DNA of 64,000 nucleotides from Streptomyces sp. SID8352 (GCF_009862265.1 NZ_WWGX01000115.1:38031-102030), one strand, 5' to 3'; shown: positions 8,658 through 17,042, numbered from the stretch's first letter. Notes: generated from the sequence alone by a model not told the origin. Translations and numbers: made by a program.

Positions 8658-9893
8658 TTATCGGCCTTCGGTCGGAGTGGGGCGGCGGCGCAGCAGGACA
8701 CCCGTGCTGCCGCGCTTGCACAGATGGGCACGGCCGCCGCAGACGGCTTCCAGGGCGGGGCGGACGAGGACGGTCTCGTCGATCTGCTCCCAGTCGGCGG
8801 TGGCGGCGATCCAGGGGCGCAGCCGGGTGTCGAGTGCCTCCGGCTCCAGCGCGATGAAGAGGAGGTCGGTGGGCAGTGCGGCGAACCGCTCCGGATCCTG
8901 TCCGTAGTAGAGCATCTCGACCAGCAGATAGGCGGCGCCGGGCAGGCGGCGGGAGCCCGCGAGGTCGTCCAGCCCGTCGGGGTGGACGCCGACCGCCCCG
9001 TCGGATCCGGGGCCCTCGGCGAGCCGGGCGCGGAAGACCGGGTTGGGTTCGGTGGCCTCGACACGGTGGCCCTTGCCGGAGAGCCGGGCGGTGAGGGCGC
9101 CCTCGCAGGCGCCGACCTCGATCAACGGCCCGGCGTCGGGGGCGAGATGGCGGGCGATCCAGGCGGTGGTGGCGTCCAGCCGCTCGTTCTCGTACGCCGA
9201 GGTGGCGAACTCCCAGGGGTCGGGCACGGAGGCCGCCTCGTCGTCCAGGCTGGCCAGCAGGGCGAACAGCCGTCGGCGCTCACCGGGTCCGGCGGTGAAG
9301 TAGCGCTCGGCGGAGGGCACCCGGCCGGTGTAGAGCTTGTGCTGCGGGGAGTCGCTGTCGAGCAGGTGGCGGGCGTGCCGGTTGACGAAGTCCAGCTTGG
9401 CGGCGACGAGTTCGCCGGGCAGGGGCCGGTCGAGGTCGCTGACGAACTGGAGGAACGGCGAGTATCCGACGGCGTGGAGCACGGGTTCGGCGTCCGGGAC
9501 CGCGGCGAGGGCGTCGGCCACGTCGTTGCCGAGGCGGCCCCGGCTGCGCCGGTTGTCGGCGGGCGAGTGGGTCCAGACGCGGACCGGGCGGCCGGTGGCG
9601 ATGCGGGCGAGGCTCGCGGCGAGGGCGTCGGGGCCGGGTGAGGCGGCGCTCTCGTCGGCCTCCCGCACATGGCGGGCGAGGAGGGCGAGGCGTTCACCGA
9701 GCGTGGCGGTGGGGGGCAGGACGAGGCGGTCGCCGTGGTCGGCGAGCAGGACGTGGACCTCGCGGCCGGGCCCGGCCGGAGCGTGTCCGGGCCGTACGAC
9801 GGGGATTGCGGACGGGTTGACGGTCGGGGTGAGCACGGAGAGAAAGTCGAGGACGGCGTCCTCGGCTCGCAGTACCACCACTGTGTCGATCAC
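8658..9893 (-). CDS. NodS-type SAM methyltransferase with degenerate PIG-L-like N-terminus
   Basis: A 411-residue two-part protein. The C-terminal half (about 215-400) matches the NodS-type methyltransferase pattern: DPWEFATSAYENERL, then SAM-binding loop LIEVGACEGALTARL, then a NodS-like LLVEMLYYGQ segment. NodS methylates the free amine of deacetylated chito-oligosaccharides. The N-terminal half (about 1-210) resembles the PIG-L half of bifunctional deacetylase-methyltransferases in layout, but lacks the HPDD metal motif, so it is probably non-catalytic. It is the first gene of the cluster. The start is GTG at 9893 with GAGGGGA upstream. The DasR-like operator lies about 130 bp upstream. 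N-methylation of a glucosamine unit is a reasonable inference, not proven. Confidence 0.72.
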   Translation of the reverse strand: MIDTVVVLRAEDAVLDFLSVLTPTVNPSAIPVVRPGHAPAGPGREVHVLLADHGDRLVLPPTATLGERLALLARHVREADESAASPGPDALAASLARIATGRPVRVWTHSPADNRRSRGRLGNDVADALAAVPDAEPVLHAVGYSPFLQFVSDLDRPLPGELVAAKLDFVNRHARHLLDSDSPQHKLYTGRVPSAERYFTAGPGERRRLFALLASLDDEAASVPDPWEFATSAYENERLDATTAWIARHLAPDAGPLIEVGACEGALTARLSGKGHRVEATEPNPVFRARLAEGPGSDGAVGVHPDGLDDLAGSRRLPGAAYLLVEMLYYGQDPERFAALPTDLLFIALEPEALDTRLRPWIAATADWEQIDETVLVRPALEAVCGGRAHLCKRGSTGVLLRRRPTPTEGR

Positions 9894-10015
9894 AGGCGGG
9901 TCCCCTCGGCGTAATGGGCGCAGGGCGGGAACGGTGGACGGGGGTCTTCCTCGGAACGGTCGCCGCGCGCGGCCCTGCGGCGCGCGGTCACGGCTTCGAC
10001 GATACGACTCCCGGC

Positions 10016-10046
10016 GACCTATGGTCTAGACCACTACTTCGGTCAA
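10016..10046 (-). promoter_or_regulatory. Candidate promoter of the methyltransferase-to-permease cluster
   Basis: On the minus strand a TTGACC box (10046-10041) and a TAGGTC box (10021-10016) are separated by 19 bp. The dre-like palindrome fills most of that spacer. This is a classic position for a repressor that blocks RNA polymerase. The leader to the GTG start at 9893 would be about 115 nt. The -10 box is weak. Confidence 0.45.
10022..10033. promoter_or_regulatory. DasR-type operator (dre)
   Basis: A perfect 12-bp palindrome TGGTCTAGACCA. The surrounding 16 bp read TATGGTCTAGACCACT and match the dre consensus A(G/C)TGGTCTAGACCA(G/C)T at 14 of 16 positions. DasR is the GntR-family repressor that senses amino-sugar phosphates and controls chitin and GlcNAc genes in Streptomyces. 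The site lies in the promoter of the cluster starting at 9893. Confidence 0.85.
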
Positions 10047-10472
10047 GGTGCGCGGTGATCCGGCCAAACGTGCCATCCTGTGCAACCCCGACACCGATCC
10101 GTCCATCCCATGGTCAGCGGCCCGGGCGGGGCCGAGAACGACCCGAACGGGGCGGTCGGCGAAGGGGGTCCGGAGACCGGGTCCGGCTTGATCCGCACCG
10201 GGCGGCAACCCTCCCGCGCACCCCTGGTCCACCCCCGTACACCGCCCCGTCCCGCCGCTCCCCCGCACCGCGGTCCCGCCCCGCACCCTCCCCCGCGGCC
10301 CTCCCACCGCCCGCCCTCCGGGCCCGCGTTCCACGCCTGCCACCCACCGCGCCCGTCCGCCGACCGGCCCGTGCGCGCCACGGGCCCGGCCCCCTCTTCC
10401 GTGGCCGGGCCCGCTCTCCGTCAGGCGTCCCGCGCTCCGCCCGGCGAGCGCCGTAGGCGCGGGACCGCGCCG

Positions 10473-11558
10473 CTATCCCGCCGGGCGCGTCCGGTCCACC
10501 AGCGGAAGGATGCCCTCGCGCCGGTCACGCAGCGTGGCGGCGGCGATGGCCACCACCACTCCCCCGACCGCCCAGAGTGCGAGCACCCAGTAGGCACCGG
10601 AGGTGCCGTGCCCGTCGAAGTACACGGTGTTGCGCACCACTGTCGTCCCGGCGCCCGGCGGCAGCGCCTGTCCGATGGCCCGCCAGAACGGCGGCAGCAG
10701 GGACGGCGGGTACACCCCGCCGGAACTGGGATTGCCCAGGATCGTGAAGATCAGGATGGTGAGGCCCAGGCCCACGGTGCCGGCCAGCGACTGGAGCGCC
10801 ACCCCCACCGCCCCGGAGGCGAACACCACGAGGGTGCCGATGCCGACGAGTTCCCAGAAGCCGCCCGGCAGGCAGTCCAGCACCGGCCCGACGATGACCG
10901 CGCCCCCGATGCCCGACACCAGGGCGTACGGGACCATCGCCATCAGCCGGACCAGGCTGCGGCGCAGGGTGGGACGCTTCGACCCGGCGGCCATGTTCAG
11001 CGCCGACGCGGCCAGATAGCCGCCGATCGTCCAGCTCAGCACGAGGTAGAAGGAGGACAGTCCCCGGGAGTCCCCGGCCGCGGGCGGACGGATGTCGCGC
11101 ACCACGAACCGGCGGTCCTCCGCGCGCTCGATCCCCGCCACGATCTTCGTGGCCGCATCGGCCGCCGACGGGCCGCCCGCCGAGGCGACGAGCAGGGTGT
11201 CGGTGGTCGCGGCCGGTTCCACGATCAGGGCCGCGTCGGTGCGGCGCTCCAGCAGCCTCGACCGGGCCTCGGCCCGGTCCGCGACCGCGGTGATGTGCAC
11301 GGGCTCACCCGGCAGCGCGTTCAGCCGCGCCACCAACCGCCCCTCCACCGCCTGCGGCGCCACCAGCACCATCGGCACCCGGTGGGGCTCGGGCGCGTGG
11401 AAGGCGCCCATGTAGGAGAGGGCGAAGCCCAGTTGCAGCAGGAGCACCCCCACCATGACGAGCGCGGAGCGCGTCGAGACCGCGTCCCGCACTTCTCCCA
11501 GCAGGCCCTCTCTCCGTTCCCCGCCGACCACCGTCCGGTCGTCCCCTGTACTCGCCAC
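10473..11558 (-). CDS. ABC-2-like / YhgE-type membrane protein
   Basis: A 361-residue membrane protein. One N-terminal transmembrane segment (about 35-55, SALVMVGVLLLQLGFALSYM) is followed by a soluble domain of about 130 residues. A block of five or six hydrophobic segments ends the protein. This is the layout of YhgE/Pip-like and ABC-2-like membrane proteins implicated in secretion or phage-infection roles. No ATPase gene is adjacent. The start is GTG at 11558 because a strong AGGAGGAGGGA lies 8-9 bp upstream; longer frames upstream lack such a site. Whether it belongs with the sugar cluster to its left or stands alone is unclear. Confidence 0.65.
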   Translation of the reverse strand: MASTGDDRTVVGGERREGLLGEVRDAVSTRSALVMVGVLLLQLGFALSYMGAFHAPEPHRVPMVLVAPQAVEGRLVARLNALPGEPVHITAVADRAEARSRLLERRTDAALIVEPAATTDTLLVASAGGPSAADAATKIVAGIERAEDRRFVVRDIRPPAAGDSRGLSSFYLVLSWTIGGYLAASALNMAAGSKRPTLRRSLVRLMAMVPYALVSGIGGAVIVGPVLDCLPGGFWELVGIGTLVVFASGAVGVALQSLAGTVGLGLTILIFTILGNPSSGGVYPPSLLPPFWRAIGQALPPGAGTTVVRNTVYFDGHGTSGAYWVLALWAVGGVVVAIAAATLRDRREGILPLVDRTRPAG

Positions 11559-11725
11559 CCGGCGCTCCCTCCTCCTGGCCGACACCGCCGCCCGGCCGCG
11601 ACCCGCGGCGAGGCCGTCACATCGTCGGCCCCCAACCGCGCTCCCCCACTCGGACGCGCCCGGAAGCACCCGACACCGACCCGTCCGGCGGACATCCGGC
11701 GGCGTGTCGCGGCGGCATCCCGGAA

Positions 11726-11749
11726 GGGCGCCCGGGGGTACCGGCGCCC
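11726..11749. terminator. Possible terminator after lutC
   Basis: A 7-bp GC-only stem, GGGCGCC (11726-11732) pairing with GGCGCCC (11743-11749), over a 10-nt loop. It lies just beyond the lutC stop codon. There is no T-tract, as is common in Streptomyces. Confidence 0.4.
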
Positions 11750-11761
11750 GGGCCCGGGGTG

Positions 11762-12466
11762 TCAGGCGTCGGTGCGGATGACGACGACCAGGGTGCGGGG
11801 GCCGTGGACGCCCTCGACCCGTTCCAGTTCGATGTCCGAGGTCGCGGAGGGTCCGCTGACGAGGGTGATCGGACGGGTCGGCACCAGCCGGGCCAGGGCC
11901 TCGGGCACGCCGGTCTCGACCGAGGACAGGTCGACGACGCAGACGTGCAGGTCGGGCACGAGGGAGAGGGCGCGGCGGCCCTGGTCGGGGGAACCGTCCA
12001 GGAAGAGGGTACCGGTCTCGGCGCAGGCGGCGGCCGAGGCGGTGACGACGCCGTCCAGTCCGCCGAGGTCCGGCGCGGGGACGTCCGGGGAGTCGGCGCG
12101 CACCGTGCCGTCGAAGGCGGCGAGCCAGGCTCGGTCGAGTCCGGCCGGGACGCCGACCGTACGGGCGCCGTGCGCGCGCAGGGCACCGGCCACCGTCGCG
12201 GCGGTCCCGGCGGCGGCGCAGACGCGCACGTCGGCACGGTAGTCGCCGAGGCGGTCGGTGAACAGGGCGAGCCGTTCACCGTCGGGCAGGACGCGTCCGG
12301 TGCGGTAGCCGCGTTCGACGGTGACCGGTGGCTTCCCGGCGATGTCCAGGGCCGCGCGGACCCGGCCGAGCACCGCTTGGCGCGCCGTGGGCCCGGGCGG
12401 GGCCCCGGTTCCGGCCGGTCCCGTCGCCCCGGAGGGCTCCGTCGGCGGGGTGTCGTCGGGGGTCAA
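11762..12466 (-). CDS. lutC: Lactate utilisation protein C (LUD domain)
   Basis: A 234-residue LUD-domain protein, third member of the LutABC L-lactate oxidation complex. The core runs from about residue 35 to the end and includes GTLFLDGSPDQGRRALSLVPD and ITLVSGPSATSDIE. LutC-type proteins support conversion of L-lactate to pyruvate with the iron-sulfur subunits LutA and LutB. The start is probably TTG at 12466: it overlaps the lutB stop and has GAGGAGGA just upstream. The first 30 residues are Pro/Ala/Gly-rich. The gene closes the lutABC operon. Confidence 0.85.
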   Translation of the reverse strand: MTPDDTPPTEPSGATGPAGTGAPPGPTARQAVLGRVRAALDIAGKPPVTVERGYRTGRVLPDGERLALFTDRLGDYRADVRVCAAAGTAATVAGALRAHGARTVGVPAGLDRAWLAAFDGTVRADSPDVPAPDLGGLDGVVTASAAACAETGTLFLDGSPDQGRRALSLVPDLHVCVVDLSSVETGVPEALARLVPTRPITLVSGPSATSDIELERVEGVHGPRTLVVVIRTDA

Positions 12467-13986
12467 CGGTCCTCCTCGGTCCGGGCGGCGGCGCGCAGTT
12501 CGGCCTGTCCCTCGGCGGAGGCGAACCAGTCGCGGAAGGTGCCCTTCGGCGGTGCCGCGGTGTCGCGGCTGTCGCTCCAGCCGCGGAACGGCGGGGGCAG
12601 TGCGGTGATCCTCCGGTCGCGCCCGGCGGCGATCCTGCCGCCCACCCGCGCGGCCCGCTGGGCGGCGGTGTAGAGGGCGGGGTGCGCCATGACGGCCGCG
12701 GCGGCGCGCATGGCGAGCCGTTCGGGGGTTGCGCCGGACCGCTCGGTCTTCTGGTGGCGCAGCTCGACCAGCAGCGACGGGATGTCGATCTTCACGGGGC
12801 AGGCGTCGAAGCAGGCCCCGCACAGGCTGGAGGCGTACGGCAGCGAGGCGTTGGGATCGTGGGCGGTCTCGTGCATTCCGGCGAGCTGGGGGGTGAGGAC
12901 GGCGCCGATGGGGCCGGGATAGGTGGAGCCGTAGGCGTGCCCGCCGACGCGTTCGTAGACGGGGCAGACGTTGAGGCAGGCGGAGCAGCGGATGCAGCTC
13001 AGCGCCTCGCGGCCGACGGCGTCGGCGAGGGCGGCGGTGCGGCCGTTGTCGAGGAGGACGAGGTGGAACTCCTGGGGGCCGTCGCCCTCGGTCACCCCCG
13101 TCCACAGCGAGGTGTAGGGGTTCATCCGCTCACCGGTGGAGGAGCGGGGCAGGAGTTGGAGGAAGACCTCCAGGTCCTGCCAGCGGGGCAGCACCTTCTC
13201 GATGCCCATGACGGTGATGAGCGTGTCCGGCAGGGTCAGGCACATGCGCCCGTTGCCCTCCGACTCCACCACGGAGAGGGTGCCGGTCTCCGCGATGCCG
13301 AAGTTGGCGCCGGAGACGGCGACCCGGGTGGTCATGAACTTCTCGCGCAGATGGGCGCGGGCGGCGGCGGCCAGATGGGCGGGGACGGCGTCGAGTCCCG
13401 GATCGACCCCGGGGATGCCGTCGAGGAAGATGTCGCGGATCTCGTCGCGGTTGCGGTGGATCGCGGGGACGAGGATGTGGGACGGCCGGTCCCCGGCGAG
13501 CTGCACGATCAGCTCCGCGAGGTCGGTCTCGTGGGCGGTGATGCCCCGGGCCGCGAGGTGCTCGTTGAGACCGATCTCCTGGGTGGCCATCGACTTGACC
13601 TTGATGACCTCGTCGCTGCCGGTCGCCTTCACCAGCCGGGTGACGACGGCGTTGGCCTCGGCCGCGTCGCGGGCCCAGTGGACGGTGCCTCCGGCCGCGG
13701 TGACCTCGCTCTCCAGCCGCTCCAGCAGTTCGGGCAGCCGGTTCATGGTGTCGGCCTTGATCTGCGCGCCGGCGGTGCGCAGCGCCTCCCAGTCGGGCAG
13801 TTCGGCCGTGACGTCGAGCCTCTTGGCGCGGATGGTGCGGGTCGCCCGGCGCAGGTTGCCGCGCAGCCGCTCGTCGCGCAGTTCCCCGCGGGCGGCCCGC
13901 GGGAACGGCTCCTCGCCGCGCAGGTTCCCCTGGCCGTAGGGGGCGCGGGGCGGCGGGGTCGGCATGCCGAGGAAGGTGCGGCTCAT
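12463..13986 (-). CDS. lutB: Lactate utilisation iron-sulfur protein LutB
   Basis: A 507-residue iron-sulfur protein. The N-terminal LUD-like domain (about 60-300) has SGANFGIAETGTLSVVESEGN. A ferredoxin-like region follows with two clusters of cysteines, CIRCSACLNVCPVY near 320 and CGACFDACPVKIDIP near 370, each suited to bind a 4Fe-4S centre. A C-terminal helical extension completes it. LutB passes electrons during L-lactate oxidation to pyruvate. The ATG at 13986 overlaps the lutA stop (ATGA) and its own stop overlaps lutC, so all three are coupled. Length and motifs are normal for the family. Confidence 0.93.
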   Translation of the reverse strand: MSRTFLGMPTPPPRAPYGQGNLRGEEPFPRAARGELRDERLRGNLRRATRTIRAKRLDVTAELPDWEALRTAGAQIKADTMNRLPELLERLESEVTAAGGTVHWARDAAEANAVVTRLVKATGSDEVIKVKSMATQEIGLNEHLAARGITAHETDLAELIVQLAGDRPSHILVPAIHRNRDEIRDIFLDGIPGVDPGLDAVPAHLAAAARAHLREKFMTTRVAVSGANFGIAETGTLSVVESEGNGRMCLTLPDTLITVMGIEKVLPRWQDLEVFLQLLPRSSTGERMNPYTSLWTGVTEGDGPQEFHLVLLDNGRTAALADAVGREALSCIRCSACLNVCPVYERVGGHAYGSTYPGPIGAVLTPQLAGMHETAHDPNASLPYASSLCGACFDACPVKIDIPSLLVELRHQKTERSGATPERLAMRAAAAVMAHPALYTAAQRAARVGGRIAAGRDRRITALPPPFRGWSDSRDTAAPPKGTFRDWFASAEGQAELRAAARTEEDR

Positions 13987-14750
13987 CGGGCGGCCTCCGG
14001 GACGGCGAGCGGGGCGGTGCGGGTGGCGGCGAGGATCTGCGCGAGGTGGAGCGTACGGGTGCCCGAGCGGATGCGGGACAGTCCGCCGCCGATGTGCATC
14101 AGGCAGGAGGAGTCCCCCGCGGTGCAGACGTCGGCGCCGGTGGCGGTGACGGCGGCGGTCTTGTCGTGGAGCATCGCCGAGGAGGTGTCGGCGTTCTTGA
14201 GGGCGAAGGTGCCGCCGAACCCGCAGCAGGCGTCCGCCTCCGGAAGCTCGACGAGATCGATGCCCTCGACGGCGCGCAGCAGCCGCAGCGGCTTGTCCCC
14301 GACCCTGAGCATCCGCAGGGAGTGGCAGGTCGGGTGGTACGTCACCCGGTGCGGGAAGTACGCCCCGACGTCGACGACGCCGAGCACGTCGACGAGCAGT
14401 TCGGACAGCTCGTAGGTCTTGGCGCGGACGGCGGCGACACCCGAGCGGAGCGCGGCGTCGCCGTGCCGCTCCGCGATCAGCGGGTGCTGGTGGCGCACGC
14501 ATCCGGCGCAGGAGCCGGACGGCACGACGACGGCGTCGAGGGAACCGTCGCCGAACCGCTCGGCGAAGTCCCTGACCAGCGGCAGCGGTTCCCGCTGGTA
14601 TCCGGTGTTGATGTGCATCTGCCCGCAGCAGGTCTGCCCGGGCGGGAAGACCACCTCCTGCCCGAGGCGGCTGAGCAGGAGCGCGGTGGCCTTCACCGCG
14701 TCGGGGAAGAGGGTGTCCCCCAGGCAGGTGGCGAAGAGTCCGATGCGCAC
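13983..14750 (-). CDS. lutA: Lactate utilisation protein LutA (CCG-domain)
   Basis: A 255-residue protein with two cysteine-rich CCG domains, seen as PPGQTCCGQMHINTGY near residue 40 and EADACCGFGGTFALKN near 185, plus SGSCAGCVRHQHP. These cysteine pairs carry iron-sulfur centres in heterodisulfide-reductase-like proteins. LutA is the first gene of the operon that oxidises L-lactate to pyruvate. I chose GTG at 14750, where VRIGLFATCLGD begins and GGAGG precedes; a longer frame upstream would run through the operator at 14770-14780. The operator suggests GntR control. Confidence 0.92.
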   Translation of the reverse strand: MRIGLFATCLGDTLFPDAVKATALLLSRLGQEVVFPPGQTCCGQMHINTGYQREPLPLVRDFAERFGDGSLDAVVVPSGSCAGCVRHQHPLIAERHGDAALRSGVAAVRAKTYELSELLVDVLGVVDVGAYFPHRVTYHPTCHSLRMLRVGDKPLRLLRAVEGIDLVELPEADACCGFGGTFALKNADTSSAMLHDKTAAVTATGADVCTAGDSSCLMHIGGGLSRIRSGTRTLHLAQILAATRTAPLAVPEAAR

Positions 14751-14769
14751 GGGGCCTCCATGGGATTTA

Positions 14770-14780
14770 TGGTCCGACCA
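14770..14780. promoter_or_regulatory. FadR-type operator upstream of lutABC
   Basis: TGGTCCGACCA, a perfect inverted repeat of TGGTC/GACCA around one base. It lies about 20 bp upstream of the lutA start. FadR-branch GntR regulators recognise TGGTNNGACCA-type sites. A FadR-type regulator is encoded at 17299-18033, and a 10-of-11 match to the inverse of this site lies upstream of that gene. Repression relieved by lactate is the expected behaviour for LldR-like members. Confidence 0.65.
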
Positions 14781-14939
14781 CATTAACATCGCACCGAGGC
14801 TCGGGGACGGAGGGCGCACCAGGACATCCGGGAGGGGCGGACACCGGTGCGAGTGGTTGAGGTACAGGAAAGCCCGGTGAGAACGGTCACGGTCGTGTGG
14901 GCGCTGTTTCCCGGATCATGCGGCGAGCACCTGGCCCGG

Positions 14940-15215
14940 CTCACGCGTGGGGCTGGATGCGGCGTGGCCAGGTCCGGGCCTACGAGCTGCTGCGGATCTC
15001 CGGCCGCGAGGGCCGCCCCACCCCGCTCGGTGCCGCGTCTGCCGAGTACGGCCGGATCGGCAGAACCATGCACCTGCTCGCCCTGGTCGACCCGGTCGAC
15101 GACACCTGCCGGCGGCCAACCGGCAACTGGCCGTCCAGGAGCCCCGCCACCGCCCGGCCCACGCGGCCGAGGCGCCATCTCCTCCGGGCACGAACTCAAG
15201 CAGGCGGCGTGACTG
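14940..15215 (+). pseudogene. Decayed Tn3-family transposase fragment
   Basis: The translated sequence contains AYELLRISGREGRPTPL and AEYGRIGRTMHLLALVD followed by PVDDT, in the style of the C-terminal part of Tn3-family transposases. Around 15110 the similarity shifts to another frame (NRQLAVQEPRH), showing at least one frameshift. Only about 90 residues of a protein of roughly 1000 remain and the catalytic residues are mostly gone. No terminal inverted repeats were recognised. The relic lies in the 550-bp gap between lutA and the PhyH gene, marking a past insertion. Confidence 0.72.
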
Positions 15216-15301
15216 GGGACCACACGCCCGTCCTCCCACCCGACAAAGGCGGTGCGGAGAATGTCGGGTGATCGGGGCCGGTGCCGTCGCACGATGGGGG
15301 C

Positions 15302-16114
15302 ATGGATGACACGACCTTGGTATCCCGTTTCCTCCGCGACGGCTTCGTCAAGTTGGAGGGCGCCGTAGCGCCGCGCGTGGCCGCGGACTGCGCGCGGCTG
15401 CTGTGGCGGGAGACCGGCTGCGACCCGGACGACCCGTCGACATGGACGCGGCCCGTGCACTGGGTGGGCGGCATGGCGCAGGGACCGTTCGCCGCCGCAC
15501 CCAACTCCCCGTCCCTGCAACACGCGTATGACATGCTCGTCGGCGCGGGGCGCTGGGAGCCGCGCTACTCGCTGGGCACGTTCCCGCTGCGCTTCCCGCA
15601 CGAGGAGGAGCCGGACGACGCGGGCTGGCACATCGAGGGGAGCTATCTGCCGGAGGGCGAGAGCTGGTACTTCACGAATCTGCGCTCCCAGGGCCGGGCA
15701 CTGCTGATGCTGTTCCTGTTCAGCGAGGTCGGTGCGGAGGACGCCCCGACCCGGATCCGGGTCGGCTCGCACCTCGATGTGCCGAAGGTGCTGGAGAAGT
15801 ACGGAGAGGACGGGGCGAGCGGACTGACCCTGGCCCCCGATCTGGTGGCGGCGTCCGACCACCGGCCACTCGCCCTCGCCACCGGGTCCCCGGGCGACGT
15901 CTTTCTGTGCCATCCGTTCCTGGTGCACGCGGCGCAACCGCACCACGGGGTGCGGCCGCGCTTCATGGCCCAGCCGCCGCTGATGCCGGCCGCGCCGTAC
16001 GAACTGGAGCGGGCCGACGGCGATTACTCACCCGTGGAGATCGCGATCCGCCGGGGCCTGGGACGGGAGATCCCCGGTCCGGACGGGGACGGCACGGACC
16101 ACGGCGCCGGGTAG
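15302..16114 (+). CDS. Phytanoyl-CoA dioxygenase (PhyH) family protein
   Basis: A 270-residue non-haem iron, 2-oxoglutarate-type oxygenase of the PhyH family. A metal-binding candidate pair is seen in GWHIEGSYLP (about residue 110), and a distal His in CHPFLVHAAQPHHG followed by a 2-oxoglutarate-binding Arg in RPRFMAQPP (about residues 200-225). The substrate is unknown; the family hydroxylates diverse small molecules. The start is ATG at 15302, although the frame extends slightly upstream. An AraC-type regulator with an effector domain follows 61 bp downstream on the same strand and may be cotranscribed. Confidence 0.75.
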   Translation: MDDTTLVSRFLRDGFVKLEGAVAPRVAADCARLLWRETGCDPDDPSTWTRPVHWVGGMAQGPFAAAPNSPSLQHAYDMLVGAGRWEPRYSLGTFPLRFPHEEEPDDAGWHIEGSYLPEGESWYFTNLRSQGRALLMLFLFSEVGAEDAPTRIRVGSHLDVPKVLEKYGEDGASGLTLAPDLVAASDHRPLALATGSPGDVFLCHPFLVHAAQPHHGVRPRFMAQPPLMPAAPYELERADGDYSPVEIAIRRGLGREIPGPDGDGTDHGAG

Positions 16115-16175
16115 AAGTGCTTCACGGCCATCGCCGGCAAGGTGGTCGTGAAGAGGAAGAGGAAGGAGGCCGGGC

Positions 16176-17042
16176 ATGCTGGAGCGGCTGAACCGGGCCA
16201 TGGAGCACATCGAGCACCATCTCGACCAGGCCCTCGACGTGGAGGAGCTGGCACGCATCGCGGCCACCTCGGAGCACCACCTGCGCCGGATGTTCTCCGC
16301 GCTCTCGGGCATGCCGCTGTCGGAGTACGTGCGGCGCCGCCGGCTCACCCTCGCGGGCGCCGAAGTACTCGCGGGGCGCGAGACGCTGCTGGAGATCGCG
16401 GTGCGCTACGGCTACGGCTCCGGTGAGGCGTTCGCGCGGGCGTTCCGCACCATGCACGGCATCGGACCGGGCGAGGCCCGGCGCACCGGCGCCGCACTCA
16501 GCTCCCAGTCCCGGATGGCCTTCCGCCTCACCATCGAAGGGAGCAGCAGTATGCGGTACCGCATCGTGGACAAGGCGGACTTCACCGTCGTCGGGTTCAA
16601 GACCCGGGTACCTCTGGTGCACGCGGGCCCGAACCGGGCGATCATGGACTTCGTGCGCGGGATCGACCCACGGGCTCTGGAGCGCCTGGAGAGGCTGTCG
16701 GACCAGGAACCGCACGGCATCGTCGCGGTCTGCGACGATCTGGATCCCAGCCGCGCCGAGGGCACCGAACTCGACTACCACCAAGGCGTGATCACTTCCG
16801 CCGCCACTCCTGAGGGCACGACCGCCTTGGCCGTCCCGGCCGGCACCTGGGCAGTCTTCACTGCCTCCGGGCCGGCGCCGCAGGCCATTCAGGAGCTGTG
16901 GCGGGACGTGTTCACCGAGTGGTTCCCGTCGAACCCGTACCGCACCTGCACCGGCCCCGAGATCCTGCGCACCAGCCTGTCGCAGGACAGGACCCGGGCC
17001 GACGCCGAACTGTGGCTCCCGGTGGAGCCCGAGCACGGCTGA
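16176..17042 (+). CDS. AraC-family regulator with GyrI-like effector domain
   Basis: A 288-residue regulator. The N-terminal AraC DNA-binding domain (about 1-105) has two helix-turn-helix motifs, including YVRRRRLTLAGAEVL and EIAVRYGYGSGEAFARAF. A GyrI-like small-molecule-binding domain (about 125-288) includes VVGFKTRVP, WRDVFTEWFPSNPY and a C-terminal ELWLPVE strand. This Rob/SoxS-like architecture commonly responds to drugs or hydrophobic molecules. AAGGAGG lies upstream of the ATG at 16176. It follows the PhyH gene and is likely to control it or a neighbouring efflux or detoxification function. Confidence 0.88.
   Translation: MLERLNRAMEHIEHHLDQALDVEELARIAATSEHHLRRMFSALSGMPLSEYVRRRRLTLAGAEVLAGRETLLEIAVRYGYGSGEAFARAFRTMHGIGPGEARRTGAALSSQSRMAFRLTIEGSSSMRYRIVDKADFTVVGFKTRVPLVHAGPNRAIMDFVRGIDPRALERLERLSDQEPHGIVAVCDDLDPSRAEGTELDYHQGVITSAATPEGTTALAVPAGTWAVFTASGPAPQAIQELWRDVFTEWFPSNPYRTCTGPEILRTSLSQDRTRADAELWLPVEPEHG

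Larger units (their letters stand above)
9894..10472. other. Intergenic control region of the chito-oligosaccharide-like cluster
   Basis: About 580 bp between two leftward genes. The left part (9894-10050) carries the dre-like operator and a candidate promoter. The remaining roughly 400 bp are very GC-rich. Several frames stay open there, but none has a credible start, domain or neighbour. Confidence 0.6.

Noticed and set aside
3593..9893. A genuine nodulation (Nod-factor) gene cluster.
   Set aside because: No NodC-type chitin synthase or NodA-type acyltransferase is present and the proteins fit actinobacterial families; only the tailoring and export logic is similar.
10080..12242. A 720-codon rightward open frame across the ABC-2-like membrane gene and lutC.
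   Set aside because: The opposite strand encodes recognisable membrane and LUD-domain proteins with good ribosome sites; this frame has none.
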